A DNA stretch of 64,000 nucleotides from Metridium senile. Its lineage: Eukaryota > Cnidaria > Anthozoa > Actiniaria > Metridiidae. The stretch is from NCBI GenBank assembly GCA_949775045.1, contig OX459106.1, positions 1,077,727 through 1,141,726 on the forward strand, given 5' to 3'. The position numbers and the translations under genes were made by a program. Below are positions 51,801 to 62,124 of this stretch, one piece after another (the first letter of the stretch is position 1; each line of letters starts with the position of its first letter). The notes below the pieces were generated by a model. It did not search any database, had not been told where the DNA came from, and saw only the letters and a program-made list of their open reading frames with translations.

Positions 51801-52670
51801 AACTTATTATATCTATACTCCATAATTAATATATACGTATGATCTTCGTAAACAACTATATAGCGGTATTTATGAAATGTACTTTAGTATACTGATATAC
51901 CACTATCACACTGCAGTCTGTTATTGATATAAGTTGTAGAAGTATATTACATAAATCTGTGAGACACTGCAGATTCATTTTATCATTTACTGATGAGTTT
52001 ACTTTTTGATTCGCATTGTTGAATGGTTCTTTTAAAAAGAGGTCGCTAGCTAATACACTATATCTAAGGTTATGTTAGGTTTATAACAAGTCAATAAACG
52101 GCAAACAAACTACCTGTTTTTCTGTCTTATCTTTTTGAACTTCTTTAGAAGATACCAAACACAGCTTTGAAAACCAGCAAACAGTATTAACCTTATACAT
52201 ACTTTGACTTACTGTCTCACGATAAACTCTTTTCAGGTTCCTCCTTTTTCTTCTCACTAGTTTCCTCACCACATCAAGTCTCAAGTTCGTTTGTTTGCAA
52301 TAATTACAAATTATGGCTTGTTGGCAAAAAAAATTAAATGCGCTTTAGAAGCGCATGTGCCTACTACGAAGAATATTCTTGTCGTTTCCGCCAAAAAAGG
52401 ACACAAATCGTAAATAGACTGAAACATGCATGTTGTTATTTTTGTATTGTAGCACTGAATTTCGGTTAGATTTATACTCTTACTTTTGACGACTGGTACT
52501 GAATACATATCCCAGACTATGAAGACAATTTTTTTACAAACACTTCTTTTTTTCCGGAGAAACAAACAAGTGATAAAATTACTATTTTATTCGGAAAAAC
52601 GAACAAATAAGTTTTTGAAAAAATCTAAAATATTTTTTATTTGATGTCGCAGTAAATATATTGAACACAA
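51801..52670. other. Gene-free stretch
   Basis: Two minus-strand frames (52284-52081, 52565-52311) have no domain. I do not support them as genes. Confidence 0.45.
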
Positions 52671-52674
52671 ATTA

Positions 52675-52979
52675 CAGCAGTTCTCAGTCACACGTGCACC
52701 GCTCGCATAAAAAGCACCGCTATAAAACGTGAAGTTGGTGGACGTCAATCAAACTGTGTTTAGAAGAAACACGATGTTTTTTTTTTACTTCAGTCGGGTT
52801 CCGAAACATGTCTGAATCCGACGAAGAGGATTTTCGACAAATTCAGACATGTTTCGCAAACCGACTGAAGTAAAAAACACCATGAGTCTTGTAAACACCG
52901 TTTGGTTGACGTCCACCAACTTCACGTTTTATAGCGGTGCTTTTCATGCGAGCGGTGCACGTGTGACTGAGAACCGCTG
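52675..52979. mobile_element. TA-flanked foldback MITE (family A, second copy)
   Basis: TA at 52673-52674 and 52980-52981. Ends match 32682-32980 apart from CAGCAGTTCTCAG at the left. Confidence 0.78.
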
Positions 52980-53258
52980 TAACACATTTCAGTTAAGATA
53001 CTTCAATATAGATGAAGATTAACAACCTAAAAAAAAGTCTCGTTTCCATGCACACCTATTTTAGGGCATGCGCAGTACTCGGTTTCGAGCGCCTCTTTCG
53101 AATGGCCCCATATCACAAAATGATCGCCTTGGTGAAGTTAATAATCTGGCCAAGTTTCATGCTATTATCACAAAACTAACAATTTAAATTGTTTATTTAA
53201 ATTTAAAATCCAACCTACACACATCTGTTTGATTTGACAGTTTTGTTTTTGAATATAA

Positions 53259-53427
53259 CGAATAGTCCAGCTGCTAACGACCAAAAATATATCAAATTTG
53301 ATATACTTTTGGTCGTTAGCGGCAAGACTATTCGTTTTGTTTTGGAATAAAGGGAATAGTCCATCTGCTAACGACCGCAAATATATCAAATTTGATATAT
53401 TTTTGGTCGTTAGCAGCTGGACTATTC
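53259..53427. repeat. Two tandem hairpins with a shared core
   Basis: 53259-53334 and 53354-53427 each fold on aatatatcaaatttgatat, with gctaacgacc / ggtcgttagc outer arms and aatagtcc / ggactatt ends. The second is nearly perfect. Confidence 0.7.
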
Positions 53428-54725
53428 GTATTCGTATCCCTGATACATAGACATTATGCTTATACTATCTGTCGCTGTCTGAGTTAGTGAATAAGTTATA
53501 ATTATTACATTTGTTTATTAAATTTTGTAAAAACTTTAATGTGAACAATGGTATTAATTATTAGTAAACATAAATAAAGAGATCCTTCTCCTTTGTTGAA
53601 AGTCAGTCAATTTGTCACTATTTGTTAGCAATTAGAGACTATTTTGTGGCAAATTCTTAAGCTAAAGAAGATGATAAGTCGACTTTTCGAACGAGTTAAT
53701 AATGACCAGTTACACAGCAATGCTTGCAATATGGAATTCCAGTGCGATTCTAAACTTATCACGTAACCGTATTCGAGATTCGATCACGCTACTCCACGAG
53801 CGCTAATCACATATGAATGTAATATTACTAAAAACGTACAATTTCGACAAGTTATTGAATATAATGCTTTTACATATTCGTTTACTGAATAGCCAAGATT
53901 GGGCTGCCTGTGGAATATTATGTAAACAGCTTGCAGCAATTTACTTTTGATAGAAACGACTAGTTATATTTATATTCCCAATTAAACATCTCCTTTTATC
54001 ATTCAACTTTGTAGTCTCAAGAGTCCAACATTGTATGTTACGTAGTCCGACATGCAAGTTTTCATCATTCAACATTCAACATCGCGCAATTCAAAATGCA
54101 ACTTTATAAGTTGCTTGTTTTCGATATCCAACCGCAAACCATTCTCTATTAGTCAACGCGGGCTCAGAAGATACCAATTTTCTCCCTGGTAAGGGAGGCA
54201 AAGGGCAACTTACCCTGCCCCCAATATATAGTTGTGGTTGTGATAGTCGCGGGCAAATAAGTTAACCATATTTTTTTCTTAAAATTTCGCATGGTAAAGT
54301 ATGATCATCATACAAGTTTAATGAGCAAAAAAATAATGAGGTCACCATACTCGTTTAGGAGTGAGATGGTCTCAAGTGCAGCGCAAAGCGAACAATTCGA
54401 GCAAAACAGTCATTTTTGATAGAAAAACCGAATGGATTGCCAAACATTTCTTGAAACAAACGTCTAATAACCTATAGATAAATATTATGTATAAGTATTT
54501 AATATGAATAAATACAACAAACCCTTTGGTTTTTGGCTCGAATTCGCAGCCATCATTAAACATTCCGTGACGCTTTCGTTCGAAGAAGATTGAAGTTTTC
54601 ATCCAAATATGTGTATTATTTAATAGATAATTACTATTCACCACCCTACCCCATTGTTCTCTCTCTGCACTAAATCACCGATTGCAGGGTACCCGCATCT
54701 GAAAGCAAAGACATCTAGTTATGTT

Positions 54726-54885
54726 GTAGTCCGCACTCTGCATTATTAGAAATATTGCAGTCCGCACTCTGCATTATTAGAAATATTGCAGTCCGCACTC
54801 TGCATTATTAGAAATATTGCAGTCCGCACTCTGCATTATTAGAAATAATGCAGTCCGCACTCTGCATTATTAGAAATATTGCAGT
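54726..54885. repeat. 31-bp satellite, five units
   Basis: The unit contains tgcagtccgcactctgcatt followed by attagaaatat. Nearly identical units with one attg/aatg variant. Confidence 0.9.
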
Positions 54886-54990
54886 ATGTTCTATTTAGTG
54901 TGTATAACAAATAATGTTCATTCTAGTAAAGATCAGACTTAGAATTAATTTACTAGAAAGCGATTTTTGGCGAAAAAAGTCTTTGTGTAC

Positions 54991-55066
54991 TAACGCCAGG
55001 ATTCGAACCGAGATCTTCTGCTTTGCTGTATCCGCGCCTTAAGCCATTATACTACTGAGGCAACCG
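54991..55066 (-). other. tRNA-like sequence (SINE head or pseudogene)
   Basis: The minus strand shows an A-box-like GCCTCAGTAGTATAATGG and a B-box GGTTCGAATCC at tRNA spacing. The acceptor stem does not pair well, so it is probably not a functional tRNA. Confidence 0.4.
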
Positions 55067-55126
55067 TTGGAAAACTTGCAACAAAAACAAGTCTTAATGT
55101 CATCAATTGAATGAAATTATTACTAA

Positions 55127-55345
55127 TTAGAGTTTGGTAAGCCTATTGTTATTATATTCAAAGAGACAAGAAACCGCCGATTATTATGCAACAAAGAGAA
55201 CAATAATGGGGCAGGCTACTGAATGGTAAATACATTTTCATTGGCTGATAACTAATTAAAGTTTGGTAAGCCTATTGTTATTATATTCAAAAACACAAGA
55301 AACCGCCGATTACTGTGCAATAGATAGAATAATGGGGCAGGGTAT
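55127..55345. repeat. Tandem duplication, about 125 bp x 2
   Basis: Two units sharing gtttggtaagcctattgtta and agaaaccgccgatta. Confidence 0.75.
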
Positions 55346-55362
55346 TGAATAGTAATTATACT

Positions 55363-55473
55363 AGATAATCACTTCGGCACGCAGCATTCGTGGATATATT
55401 GCAGGCAGCTTCGGGCTACGTCCTCAGCTGCCTGCAATATACCCACGAATGCTGCGTGCCTCAGTGATTATCT
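55363..55473. repeat. Foldback hairpin
   Basis: Arms agataatcac...gcacgcagcattcgtgg and complement, with an inner gcaggcagct pair. Confidence 0.65.
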
Positions 55474-55935
55474 ATTAATTAACCATAACTTTTTTCTTCA
55501 AATTTGAACACATACAACTTTTGTAATTCTTCATACATTTTTAAAATATAAATGGGGGTCACCATATTCGTTTTCAAGATATGATCAGATATTGTGCCGC
55601 AAACTCCGAAAAATCGCTCGCCATCTTGTTTCGTGGAACGCCTGGAGGATTTATTTTCATTGATGTAACAATATTGGGGGCAGGGTAAGTTGCCCTTTGC
55701 CTCCCTTACCAGGGAGAAAATTGGTATCTTCTGAGCCTGCGTTGACTAATAGAGAATGGTTTGCGGTTGGATATCGAAAACAAGCAACTTATAAAGTTGC
55801 ATGTTGAATTGCGCGATGTTGAATGATGAATGATGAAAACTTGCATATCGGACTACGTAACATACAATGTTGGACTCTTGAAACTACAAAGTTGAATGAT
55901 AAAAGGAGATGTTAAATTGGGAATATAAATATAAA

Positions 55936-56372
55936 AACTTGAATGTCCAATCGCAAAAAAAGGACGAATACAAAAAGCACAATGTTGAATTCAGCGATCG
56001 AATTTTGGCGGAAATTGAACTCCATAGAAGAAATTAGGCTAAGGTGTGTTCTTAACTGGTTCTTATCTACAAAGCAAAAACAATTTCCCTTATATAGTGT
56101 TTTTTCATGTTATATAAATTGTTATGTAGAAGCATCTGAATGATGAATGTATTCTCATTGAGAACTAACTGATAATACATTTGTAAAACATTTTTCTTGC
56201 ATTGATTTTAAATTTGGTCATATTCAGACTATGCAGCTTATGTTTTTTTCATGATCAGATGACCAAATAAATCTTGAAACCTTTCATATAATTAGAACCA
56301 GTCTAATTTTTTAGGCTAAAGTGGTTCTTTTTTAACAAGTGCTTAAAAAGCAAAATTTTAGCTTATTAATTC
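55936..56372. other. Short gene-free stretch
   Basis: 55935-56020 matches 32560-32650 reversed. The plus-strand frame at 55943-56143 has no domain. Confidence 0.45.
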
Positions 56373-56376
56373 TTAA

Positions 56377-57745
56377 AGTGCTTATGAAGTCAAAAATGGG
56401 ACATATTTCCCTCAATTCTAGACATCTTAGATAATCGATTCCCGTTGTCAGAATTCAATTTGAAGCAATTGGGAATATTTTATCGATCTTTAAACATCGT
56501 TGTGACCACGCCCTGGCCGGGATTTTTCGGTCTGGGGCGAGTTACCGGAAGTGACGACACAAGTTACTGCATTGAAGTGTCAACTGAGGATTCATTTTGA
56601 CAACTTTACTTCAAGAGAAGTTGTAAAAGTATATCTAGTTTCGTTTGTTGTCAACATTTCACGCAAGATTCATTCGACAAGAATTATAATGTGGAAGGAA
56701 CAGACTATGTAAGGAAGAAGGTATTCGACAATAAACTCGCCATGATAAAATGTTTGATATTAAGCGCTTTCGTAACTTGCCAATGAAACTCGGCAAAAAC
56801 TTACATTTTTCAAACTTATTATAACACTAAGAATTAGTTAAAGGTTTATTATCATTATTGGAGTGTTTAGGTTTAATCATACACAGAATAACATGTGTTT
56901 TATTACGTGATTTGAATCGAAGTGTTGTGTTTGTGTTTCGGCCCGGCGGGGTTATTAAAGCGCTTTCAAAACTGATCGCTTGTCGGCAATAAACTGATCA
57001 GCAAAAACTTACATTTTTCAAACTTATTATAACACTAATACATTAGTTAATGGTTTATTACAATATTGGAGTGTTTAGGTTTGATCATACACAGAATAAC
57101 ATTGTTTTATTACGTGATTTCAATCGAAGTGTTGTGTTAGTGTTTGTGTTTCGGCCCGACGGGTTTATTACAACCGATGTTGTAAAGCGCTTTCAAAACT
57201 GATTGCTTGTCGGCAATATACTCGGCAAAAACTCACATTTTTCAAACTTATTATCACACTAATACATTAGTTAATGGTTTAGAACAATTATTGAAGTGTG
57301 TTTGATTTACGTACACACCGTAATAAATCAGTTTATTTCGTATATTTTTGTGTATAAGTGACACTCGTTGAATGCTACACTAAGACAATTTTTTTTCCTT
57401 GAGATATCAATAATTATACTTTACAATGTGTTTGTATATGTATATTATATCCTTATGTATATTATATACATAAATCGTATCTATATTTATGAAGCTCGAA
57501 CTGACTATACGCTAGCTCGTACGCTTATTGAGCTGGTCACGTGAGAGTAACTTGTGTCGTCACAGATTACTGTCGACCTAGTCTCTAAATTCACGGTCTA
57601 CCGGGCACAGGAAGTCCAAAACGTGACTTTCACGCGCGAATAACTCCCCTGGATTTGCCCGATCAGGCTTATACATATATCATTTTAAATCGCACGATGT
57701 CTAGAATTGAGGGAAATATGTCCCATTTTTGACTCCATAAGCACT
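56377..57745. mobile_element. TTAA-flanked element, about 1.4 kb (Kolobok/piggyBac-like, non-autonomous)
   Basis: Ends AGTGCTTATGAAGTCAAAAA and the complement of AGTGCTTATGGAGTCAAAAA, about 55 bp inverted repeats, TTAA at 56373-56376 and 57746-57749. Subterminal gtgacgacacaagttac pairs with its complement near 57545. No transposase frame. The interior is dominated by tandem repeats (56791-57330). Confidence 0.75.
56791..57330. repeat. Internal tandem repeats, about 208-224 bp x 2.5
   Basis: Units share ggcaaaaacttacatttttc, ggagtgtttaggtttgatca and tgtgtttcggcccg. Starts near 56791, 56999 and 57223. Confidence 0.75.
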
Positions 57746-58066
57746 TTAATCCACTGGTTCTTATATGCGGGTTTTTACTGTAACGTTCTTCGGAGTTTTT
57801 GGCAATTTCACACGCTTCTAAAAGCTAAGTAACTTTTAGAAATACCTGTTCTGTTTCTGTTATGCATTTAGCGTTTTTTTTGTTTTCATTTTGTTTATAC
57901 AGAAGTTCATAACCAGAAGTGTCCATCTTCATTGTTAGCCTATACCCTATCATAAAGATGTATAAGTTATTTTTAGATTTGCACGCTCAGCCAATCATGG
58001 CGAGGAAATGTGAAACTCAATGTCTGATTGGTTAGGCGCTTTTAGCGTGACAGGCGAAGCAACGAA

Positions 58067-58519
58067 ATGGCGTCGCCGGTGACGGCGAATGTCAGTGTAA
58101 AAAGGGAGAAATTGCTCCGTTGTTTAGCAGAAAAAGCAAAACAAAATATAGCGGCTAAAGAGGCTGATAGTTTGCAAGTAGCAGTAGCAAAAGAAAAGTT
58201 TGAAGGCATTTCCAAATCACTACAAGAACGGGACGATTGGCCTGATTATCTCAGAGCGAATGTAGTCCCAACTGCACAAAACGAGGCATCGTTTCTTGTA
58301 GTAGAGCACAAATTTAGCTGGAACGATGTCGCTGGTCCGTTTAAACCTGTTAAGCTAATTATTTGGGCAAATGGTATCTGGAAGCTGAGTCTTATTAACC
58401 TCGTAGATGTTATAGCAGAAGGGAAACTAAGTCACAATAGTCCAGACTGTATTGTTAATGATGTAGTAGGTTTATCTACAGAAAAGTTAAGCAAGAACAC
58501 ATCCTTTGTAGAGGTCTAG
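58067..58519 (+). CDS. Unrecognised 150-residue ORF inside the 4.2-kb unit
   Basis: It starts at the ATG just inside the left inverted repeat (aacgaaATGGCGTC). It reads MASPVTANVSVKREKLLRCL, a helical Lys/Ala/Glu-rich stretch to about residue 60, then 'FLVVEHKFSWNDVAGPFKPV' and 'LIIWANGIWKLSLINLVDV'. No signal peptide or known motif. The C-terminal half looks like folded beta/alpha sequence rather than random translation. It could be the first exon of an element-encoded protein or a captured host fragment. Confidence 0.4.
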   Translation: MASPVTANVSVKREKLLRCLAEKAKQNIAAKEADSLQVAVAKEKFEGISKSLQERDDWPDYLRANVVPTAQNEASFLVVEHKFSWNDVAGPFKPVKLIIWANGIWKLSLINLVDVIAEGKLSHNSPDCIVNDVVGLSTEKLSKNTSFVEV

Positions 58520-58947
58520 GAGATACACACTACAAAAACATAGAAAGCCAGTTGGGTTATTTCCCCAAATCACTAAATAGTTTGCAGTCAGAGATGCGAA
58601 ATATGGTACGTCCCAAAGCCATAGCTGAAACGACCAGCTGATGATTGCATTCAAAGCGTTTCTGGCTCCTGCTTCAATGAAAAGGGAATTATCGATTTGA
58701 TTTCCGACGTTGAATTTTTTTATAACTTGCTTGAGAGCTTCGTTAGACCGGCTATATTCTTTCACTGTAACTTTTCATTTCGGTTGATATACTCTAAGGG
58801 TATCAAAAGCCGACGTTTATTTTGGTAGGCTTCGCACTGAGTTCTTGTCGTTTGTTGTTGTGCAATGTATTTCCCTTGCGATTGTTTAGATTTCACAACT
58901 ACCCGTGAGTTCCTGTCTATCACGCGTAAACTTGCAACGGCGGACAA
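58487..58947 (-). CDS. Two overlapping minus-strand frames, unrecognised
   Basis: 58947-58762 (MSAVASLRVIDRNSRVVV...) and 58765-58487 (SNEALKQVIKKFNVGNQIDN, GARNALNAIISWSFQLWLWD) lie end to end, in different registers. They might be one decayed protein. They overlap the end of the plus-strand ORF and part of an imperfect palindrome at about 58860-59030. Low support. Confidence 0.25.
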
Positions 58948-59201
58948 TCAGGTTTTATTTAAACGGACAGGAATTCACGGGTATAGTAGCTGTCAAATCT
59001 GAACAATGGCAAGGGAAATACATTGCAAAACATTAAAATTGAAAGTTGAAAATTGGTGGTCAGGTCGTAAAAAAACTCAATCGAGCCACCTAAGATCTAA
59101 GGTATTAAAGACGAAATTCAGTAATACATTCATGACGTAAGTGTTATAAAATTGTGAATTTCTGCGGCGCTGAAAGATCGACTATTTGTTCTCTTTCTTT
59201 A

Positions 59202-59570
59202 CTATTTCTTCCAGGTTTGAAACTGACAATCCAAATATCTGGCCCATGACACACATGGTTCCACCTTCTTGTCGACTCTTTTAATTTCATTTTTACGGAT
59301 GATTTCGATACATTTTATTCTGAGATTAGTTGCGATCAGTAGCGAAATCAACGATGGAATCTTGTCCGAACACTGCTTGTAAATATCGAGTCCACGTTCA
59401 TCTTGGCATTCAACAATTTTCTCTTTCAATCTTTCGACTATCTTTTTGTTGTCGAACACAGAGCTTACGATATCCACCATATCACATAATTTCTTTTCCT
59501 CAACCTGCAATCTCTTATTTTGTCGTCGCTTTCTCCGCCCCTTCGGACCCTTCGTATCGTCTGAAGACAT
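59202..59570 (-). CDS. Unrecognised basic 122-residue ORF
   Basis: Begins MSSDDTKGPKGRRKRRQNKR (nuclear-localisation-like), then helical heptad-like sequence ('LCDMVDIVSSVFDNKKIVER', 'PSLISLLIATNLRIKC'), ending CQFQTWKK. No family assigned. Non-random composition and length make a real protein or exon plausible. Confidence 0.35.
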   Translation of the reverse strand: MSSDDTKGPKGRRKRRQNKRLQVEEKKLCDMVDIVSSVFDNKKIVERLKEKIVECQDERGLDIYKQCSDKIPSLISLLIATNLRIKCIEIIRKNEIKRVDKKVEPCVSWARYLDCQFQTWKK

Positions 59571-59730
59571 TTATGTTTAAAAACTATTTTACATGATTTA
59601 ACAATACAATTTTTACATTTTTACATTTTTTTACATTTACTCTATTGGTAATATATACTATACTTACATAGTAATTCTGCATTTTTCTATATAAACATAT
59701 AACTATTCATAACAATTTATTTTAGCTTCT

Positions 59731-60690
59731 ATTTAACAAATTGCACATGGTTTTGAGTTGTCTGTCCTCTTATTGACACACTCTTGACGTCATAAAATGT
59801 TCAAAACTCAAGTGGAACCACGAGCGTAGCGAGGGGTTTCACTGCAAAGTTTTGAACATTTTATGACGTCAAGAGTGTGTCAATAAGAGAACAGACAACG
59901 AAAAATCCATGTGCAATTTGTTTTTTACAACACAAACCAAAATAAATGTACAAAAATAAAATGTAAGTTAACGGACGAAAAATGACGAATTTGTCACGCA
60001 TCGAACTCAATGGTTTCTCTTGAAGCTACGGAAAATCTCACAGTTTACGAAAATGATCTTTTTTCAGCCGGAAAAAAAGAAATAAGCCTATTTTTATAAA
60101 GAAATACAGTGTACTGTTTGTCTTTTATAGAGAGCTAAGTGAAGTTAAAAATGTACAAGAACGTCAAACATGGCCGATTAGCTGGGTTCAGGTTTCACCC
60201 TTTCAAACAAATTGCATAAAAAAGCATAAAAACTGATCATATAGAAGATTACACAATACTCGATATCTCTAACCTTTGTTTAACATTCTAAGCTTTTCAA
60301 ATCAGTCCTGAAAGAATGGTATTGTTCATCTAAAATGTAATTTTGAGCAGCCACGTTTTTGTTGAAAAGACTACCGAATTGATTGTAAGGGAAAACTTGT
60401 CAAAAAGACTGAAAAAGCCATAAAATTAAAACGACAACAACTCTATGACAGCATATTTACATTTATTAAAATTTTCTACTTACAGAAAAGTAATTTCCAT
60501 TGATAATTTATCCATAAACTTGTTTTTAAAATCCTTTTTTGATGAAAAAACTTTGTCGCTGACAAACTTTCCCTCAATTCTGCTCGAGTGTTGTGTGACA
60601 TGATGACGTGGACACAGTGTGTCTGTCCTCTTATTGATCACGGTAAATTAACCAATCAGCGCGAGAGAATTCACACAAGTGTTGTAAAAA
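59731..60690. repeat. 0.95-kb dispersed repeat, copy B
   Basis: Collinear with 47446-48421, nested inside the 4.2-kb unit. Confidence 0.75.
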
Positions 60691-60729
60691 TATATATATC
60701 ATATTTTTATAATTATTATATAAATATAT

Positions 60730-60838
60730 TTTTCTTTTTAATATTGTAAATATTTAATTTCCCTATTGTTTCGTTTCTTAACGTATATTGTAATAACAAA
60801 TTGTAAGCGCATTGAGATTAGAAATGCCCCATAAATAC

Positions 60839-60915
<77 letters not shown>

Positions 60916-60935
60916 GTTATTATTATTATTATTAT
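60730..60935 (+). mobile_element. LINE/SINE 3' tail with (ATT)n
   Basis: gtaagcgcattgagattag and ccccataaatacgt precede a ~95-bp (ATT)n run, a common cnidarian retroelement terminus. Confidence 0.6.
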
Positions 60936-61035
60936 TGTATCGTTTATTTAAACTTTTCTTGGTTTACATGTAATGAGTATTGCGGAAATTTTCTAGGCAA
61001 TATTCAGTTTTGGTGCCGATTACAACAGTGTTAAC

Positions 61036-61663
61036 TTATGAACGGGTATATAAGGCCTTCACGATTTCACAATTTTGCGAAATTATCCATTTCTGGCACT
61101 TTTTGGCTAGTTGGTTTACTTTTTCGAGTCCTATTTTACTTAGCTCAGTTACCAGTTGTTTTTGGTAGCCTGCTAGGAAGTCTAGGACGACGTTTACTTG
61201 CACTACGTTATAGTTAGGATAGAGTCTCTTTAATCCTGTTCTTAAGTCTATATACTTTTCTGTTTTCTGAAGATCTCTTTCAGTTATGCGACCGATGTTG
61301 CATACGGTTCCTTCGATGATCAGCCACGTCTTGGTCTTCTTGTCCATTATTGTAATGTCTGGTTTGTTTGCGCCATTTTTTGGGGCAATGTCTAGATGTA
61401 TTGGGATGTTCCACAGTATTTTGGCTTCGTCATTTTCTATGCAGCTTTTTGGGAGTGATTGTTTGTGCCACGGTGTATTGTCGTCTTGTTCTGTAAACCC
61501 AAAATGTGATAGGATTTGATGGTACACAGGGCGAAGCATACGGTCATGCCTTGCCGTGTATAAAGATTGAGCGATACCTGAGCAGTTTGAGAATAGGTGT
61601 GGAATTGTTTCTTCTTTTTGATGGCATAGTCTGCAGATTAAATCGCCTTCTCTATTGTTTAGT
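61036..61663 (-). pseudogene. Retroelement C-terminus: CCHC finger plus restriction-like nuclease-type domain
   Basis: The open frame begins near 61663 with CRLCHQKEETIPHLFSNC, a C-X2-C-X8-H-X4-C finger. It continues through 'HDRMLRPVYHQILSHFGF', 'DEAKILWNIPIHLDIAPKN', 'KPDITIMDKKTKTWLIIEGT' and 'RDLQKTEKYIDLRTGLKRLY', stopping at 61036. A finger followed by a PD...E-type core is the C-terminal layout of non-LTR elements with a restriction-like endonuclease and of related cnidarian retroelements. No reverse transcriptase lies upstream, so it is a fragment, probably nested in the 4.2-kb unit. Confidence 0.6.
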
Positions 61664-61722
61664 TATCTCATTTACAATTCAAAATTTATGTTTGTTCTTC
61701 ACTACTGTTAAAGACCTTAGTG

Positions 61723-62025
61723 CTAAAGTCGAAAGCTCAACTTAAACAAATAAAAGCCAGAGAACATCAAAATTCTACTATTATTATTATTATTATTATT
61801 ATCGTCATCATCAACTTTTTCGTCTGAACTATCTGAACTATCTGAAAATGTTTCCGTTTCACTCTCACTTCTTTCTTCAGACGTAGAAAAGTCGTCTTCG
61901 TTTGTTCTTCTGTTCTCTACAACATTTGGAATTAAGTTTTCGTCTATGAATATTATTTGTGAACTTTGAACGCCGGACGCCATTTTTTGACTGTCACGCC
62001 ATCTCACCCTCGTCAATTCAACCAA
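61723..62025 (-). CDS. Acidic ORF at the right inverted repeat
   Basis: The likely start is the second Met (MASGVQSSQIIF at about 61983), in the mirror position of the 58067 start. It continues through an acidic Ser/Glu/Asp-rich tract (FSTSEERSESETETFSDSSD) into an Asn run encoded by (ATT)n. Unrecognised; possibly an element-encoded first exon. Confidence 0.3.
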   Translation of the reverse strand: MVELTRVRWRDSQKMASGVQSSQIIFIDENLIPNVVENRRTNEDDFSTSEERSESETETFSDSSDSSDEKVDDDDNNNNNNNSRILMFSGFYLFKLSFRL

Positions 62026-62124
62026 TCAGAGTTCGCGCTAAAAATAACTTATACATCTTTGCGATAGGGTATAGGTTAACAATGAAGATGGACACTTCTG
62101 GTTATGAACTTCTGGTTTATATCA

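Larger units (their letters stand above)
53970..55935. repeat. 2-kb inverted-repeat structure
   Basis: Arms of about 255 bp (53970-54228 and 55675-55935) include catctccttttatcattcaac, gataccaattttctccctgg and accctgcccccaatat, with their complements. The ~1.4-kb interior holds a satellite, a tRNA-like sequence, a tandem duplication and a hairpin. Confidence 0.75.
57900..62114. mobile_element. 4.2-kb unit with TIRs and a 7-bp target duplication, superfamily unknown
   Basis: Ends CAGAAGTTCATAACCAGAAG and exact complement, with about 73 bp nearly identical between the ends (57900-57973 and 62041-62114). They are followed by weaker matching that includes tctgattggtt, gcgtgacag and an ATG context aaatggcgtc on both sides. 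Perfect direct repeats GTTTATA flank it (57893-57899, 62115-62121). It contains an inward plus-strand ORF at the left, minus-strand ORFs at the right, a nested dispersed repeat and a retroelement fragment. Seven-base duplications are unusual (P and Dada elements among known groups). No catalytic transposase domain was recognised. Confidence 0.6.

Noticed and set aside
54726..54885. Short regular repeats resembling a CRISPR array
   Set aside because: The 31-bp units are contiguous with no unique spacers, so it is a satellite in a eukaryotic context.
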